A DNA stretch of 64,000 nucleotides, taken from assembly GCF_037076345.1 (NCBI RefSeq), contig NZ_AP024702.1:4216001-4280000 (forward strand). Direction: 5' to 3'. The notes under the pieces are model-generated. The model was not told the DNA's origin. It worked only from the letters and a program-made list of their open reading frames with translations, and ran no database searches. The translations under genes were made by a program, and so were the position numbers. Source of the DNA: Haloferula helveola (GTDB taxonomy: Bacteria > Verrucomicrobiota > Verrucomicrobiia > Verrucomicrobiales > Akkermansiaceae). Of this stretch, positions 60,538 to 64,000 are shown piece after piece (the first letter of the stretch is position 1; each line of letters begins with the position of its first letter).

Positions 60538-61530
60538 ATGAACTCCCCAATCTCCCGTTCTTCCGGTCTGACGCTCGCTCTCGGATTCCTGCTGGTGGCT
60601 CCGTCGAGCGTCTCCGCGGCCGAGAAGCTGAAGGCGCTGATCATGGACGGTCAGAACAACCACGCGGTCTGGCCGAAATCGACGATCATGATGCGGCAGT
60701 ATCTGCAGGACTCCGGACTGTTCGAGGTGGAGATCGCCCGCACCGCCTCGATCTGGAAGTGGGAGCGGGAGGAGTCGTTCCTTCCACTGGCCGGTGTCGG
60801 TGAATCGGAGAAGGCGAAGAAGCCCGAGCCCGATCCGGATTTCGCGCCGGACTTCGGCAAATACGACGTGGTGGTGAGCAACTTCGGCTTCAATGCCGCG
60901 AACTGGCCGGAGGCGACGAAGAGAGCATTCGAAAAGTACATGGCGGAAGGCGGCGGACTGGTGTCGGTCCACGCCGCCAACAACAGCTGGGGCGACTGGC
61001 CGGAGTACAACAAGATGATCGGCCTCGGTGGCTGGGGCGGACGGAACGAGAAGTCCGGGCCATACGTTTACTATGACGCCGACGGGAAGGTCGTCCGTGA
61101 CGATTCACCGGGTCGCTGCGGCACGCATGGTCCGCAGAGCGAGTTCCTGATCACAATGCGCAACACCGAGCACCCGATCACCAAGGGATTGCCCGATTTC
61201 TGGACCCACACGAAGGATGAGTGCTACTCGATGCTGCGCGGACCCGGAGAGGATATGACCATTCTCGCTACCGCCGCCGATACTCCGAAGCTGAAGGAAG
61301 CGGGTCGCAACGAGCCGATGCTGATGGTGCTCGACTACCACAAGGGCCGGGTTTTCCACACCACTCTGGGGCACGATACGGCGGCGTTCGAGGGTGTCGG
61401 CTTCATCGTGACCTTCCTCCGCGGAGCCGAATGGGCGGCCACGGGCAAGGTGACCCAGGAGATCCCCGAAGACTTTCCCTCCAAAGGCGAAGCGACCTCG
61501 CGCCCGTTCGAGCTGAAGAAAGCCGAGTAG
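60538..61530 (+). CDS. Exported ThuA-like domain protein
   Basis: A 330-aa protein with a leader ending near SSVSAAEK. The ThuA-like (class I glutamine-amidotransferase-like) fold shows KALIMDGQNNHAVWPKSTIM, DFGKYDVVVSNFGFNAANWP, FEKYMAEGGGLVSVHAANNS, EHPITKGLPDFWTHTKDECY and YHKGRVFHTTLGHD. Such proteins are common in Planctomycetes and Verrucomicrobia, usually near sugar-catabolic and oxidoreductase genes, and probably act on carbohydrates in the periplasm; the reaction is unproven. The ATG at 60538 is the first that fits the leader. It ends 15 bp from the convergent ABC ATPase gene. Confidence 0.88.
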   Translation: MNSPISRSSGLTLALGFLLVAPSSVSAAEKLKALIMDGQNNHAVWPKSTIMMRQYLQDSGLFEVEIARTASIWKWEREESFLPLAGVGESEKAKKPEPDPDFAPDFGKYDVVVSNFGFNAANWPEATKRAFEKYMAEGGGLVSVHAANNSWGDWPEYNKMIGLGGWGGRNEKSGPYVYYDADGKVVRDDSPGRCGTHGPQSEFLITMRNTEHPITKGLPDFWTHTKDECYSMLRGPGEDMTILATAADTPKLKEAGRNEPMLMVLDYHKGRVFHTTLGHDTAAFEGVGFIVTFLRGAEWAATGKVTQEIPEDFPSKGEATSRPFELKKAE

Positions 61531-61545
61531 CAGGGGCGGGCCGAT

Positions 61546-62292
61546 TCAGGCCTGAAGCGCCTCGATCTCCTTGCGCGCGATCTTGATGAAAACGTCATCG
61601 AGGTCGCGGCCGGCGAACTTCTTCGTGATCTCATCGGCCGTCCCCTCGGCGAGGATTTTGCCCTCGTGAAGGAAAAGGATGCGGTCGCAGACCTCCTCGA
61701 TGTCCCGCATGTTGTGGGAGGTGTAGAGGATCGCCGGATGACGCTCGCGCTGGATCCGGCGGACGAGCTTGCGGACCTTGTCGGCGATGTCCGGATCCAG
61801 CGAGGCCGTCGGTTCATCGAGCAGCAGGAGCTGCGGGTTGTTGAGCAGGGCCTTGGCCAGATTGACCCGGGTCGACTCGCCGGCCGAAAGCCGGCCGGTG
61901 ATCTTGTCGGCCAAGTGGGTGATCTCGAGCACCTCGAGCAGCTCGGCCACCTTCTCCTTGCCCTTCTTCACCCGGTAGAGACTGGCGAAGACCTCAAGGT
62001 TGTGGTGGACCTTCAGGTTTCCCGGCAGCGTCGCATAGGTGGTGCAGAAATTCGTCCGCTCGAGAATCTCGATCCGGTGCTTGGTGATATCGAGTCCGAA
62101 GGCCCGGATGCTGCCGCCGCTCGGGGTGATCAACCCGAGGATCATGTTCATCAGGGTCGTCTTGCCGGCCCCGTTGACGCCCAGCAGGCCGACGGTTTCC
62201 CCGGCCTCGACCGCCAGCGAGACGCCCTTGACTGCGACAAAATTGCCGAATCGCTTCTCAACGGCGTCGATTTCAAGCAGCGGGCGGTCCAT
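61546..62292 (-). CDS. ABC transporter ATP-binding protein
   Basis: A 248-aa ATPase. Walker A GLLGVNGAGKTTLMN, Walker B LLLLDEPTASLDPD and the H-loop Y-T-S-H in LYTSHNMRDIEEVC are intact. The signature is LSAGESTRVNLAKALL, not the usual LSGGQ. It belongs to the DrrA/NatA-like ABC-2 exporter group by overall sequence, but the permease is not encoded beside it in the window: the upstream neighbour is the divergent EF-G gene, and the downstream one is the convergent ThuA-like gene. It therefore works with a permease elsewhere or outside this window. The ATG at 62292 fits the family length; the frame is open for 33 codons further upstream. Confidence 0.9.
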   Translation of the reverse strand: MDRPLLEIDAVEKRFGNFVAVKGVSLAVEAGETVGLLGVNGAGKTTLMNMILGLITPSGGSIRAFGLDITKHRIEILERTNFCTTYATLPGNLKVHHNLEVFASLYRVKKGKEKVAELLEVLEITHLADKITGRLSAGESTRVNLAKALLNNPQLLLLDEPTASLDPDIADKVRKLVRRIQRERHPAILYTSHNMRDIEEVCDRILFLHEGKILAEGTADEITKKFAGRDLDDVFIKIARKEIEALQA

Positions 62293-62453
62293 GGCTGCGG
62301 AAGCATCAGGGCTGCGGTGGGAAGTGCAAGCCGCGAGGAACGAAGCGGATTCGGGGGAATTTCCCCGAGTCCGGGGTTGCCAAATCGCCACGGTCCGCTA
62401 GCAATTCGCCGCTCCGCGACTTGGTCGCCTGACAATCAATCACAACTGACGCG

Positions 62454-64000
<1,547 letters not shown>

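Overview
The window looks like chromosomal DNA of a GC-rich member of the Verrucomicrobiota, probably class Verrucomicrobiae. The reasons are three sets of planctomycete/verrucomicrobial cytochrome proteins (PSCyt1-DUF1549-DUF1553), two with a DUF1501 partner; an ECF sigma/FecR pair of the Rhodopirellula/Verrucomicrobium type; a very large secreted protein built of autotransporter-associated beta-strand repeats; and intergenic palindromes of the kind common in these genomes. Genus-level placement cannot be made from the sequence alone. No prophage, insertion sequence, CRISPR array or rRNA gene was seen.

Region 1 (1-21779, almost all minus strand) holds a partial cytochrome gene, a small membrane protein with its own terminator, and then a tightly packed co-directional series. 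In transcription order this is DUF1549/DUF1553 cytochrome, DUF1501, a TPR/beta-module protein (730 aa), a giant TPR/beta-module protein (2369 aa), ExbB, ExbD, a second ExbD, a single-pass Pro/Glu-rich linker, a membrane-anchored DUF4159 protein, a periplasmic TPR protein and a second DUF1549/DUF1553 cytochrome. Most of the junctions from DUF1501 to the periplasmic TPR protein overlap or nearly overlap. I read this as one proton-motive-force-driven envelope machine of unknown job; it is the main candidate here for an undescribed system.

Region 2 (22025-36747) is a secreted-protein island. It has an SHD1-like protein, a 1948-aa propeller/fibronectin/Ig protein on the minus strand, a divergent 2292-aa beta-strand-repeat protein, and an SGNH acetylesterase. 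The two giants end in a similar short C-terminal module.

Region 3 (36842-47434) is housekeeping: a compact AddAB-like helicase-nuclease pair, long-form ribosome hibernation factor, a phosphoglycolate-phosphatase-like HAD enzyme, a small membrane protein, QueE, PduO-type cobalamin adenosyltransferase, an Smr protein, tRNA-His(GTG) and RNase III.

Region 4 (47442-61530) is catabolic/envelope. A sugar isomerase-like protein is followed by a four-gene unit (ECF sigma, FecR with discoidin-like domain, DUF1549/DUF1553, DUF1501) in which every junction is an ATGA overlap. Then come a tandem redoxin protein, an FAD oxidoreductase, a DUF3500 protein coupled to an SMP-30/gluconolactonase-like protein, a Pro-rich lipoprotein and a ThuA-like protein. 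Two long inverted-repeat elements (48376-48514 and 57607-57786) lie between genes here.

Region 5 (61546-64000) has an ABC ATPase without a permease beside it and the first 516 codons of an EF-G of the second (EF-G2-like) type. Starts were chosen from signal peptides, Shine-Dalgarno-like sequences and stop/start overlaps. Domain names come from recognising sequence motifs by eye; no database search was run.
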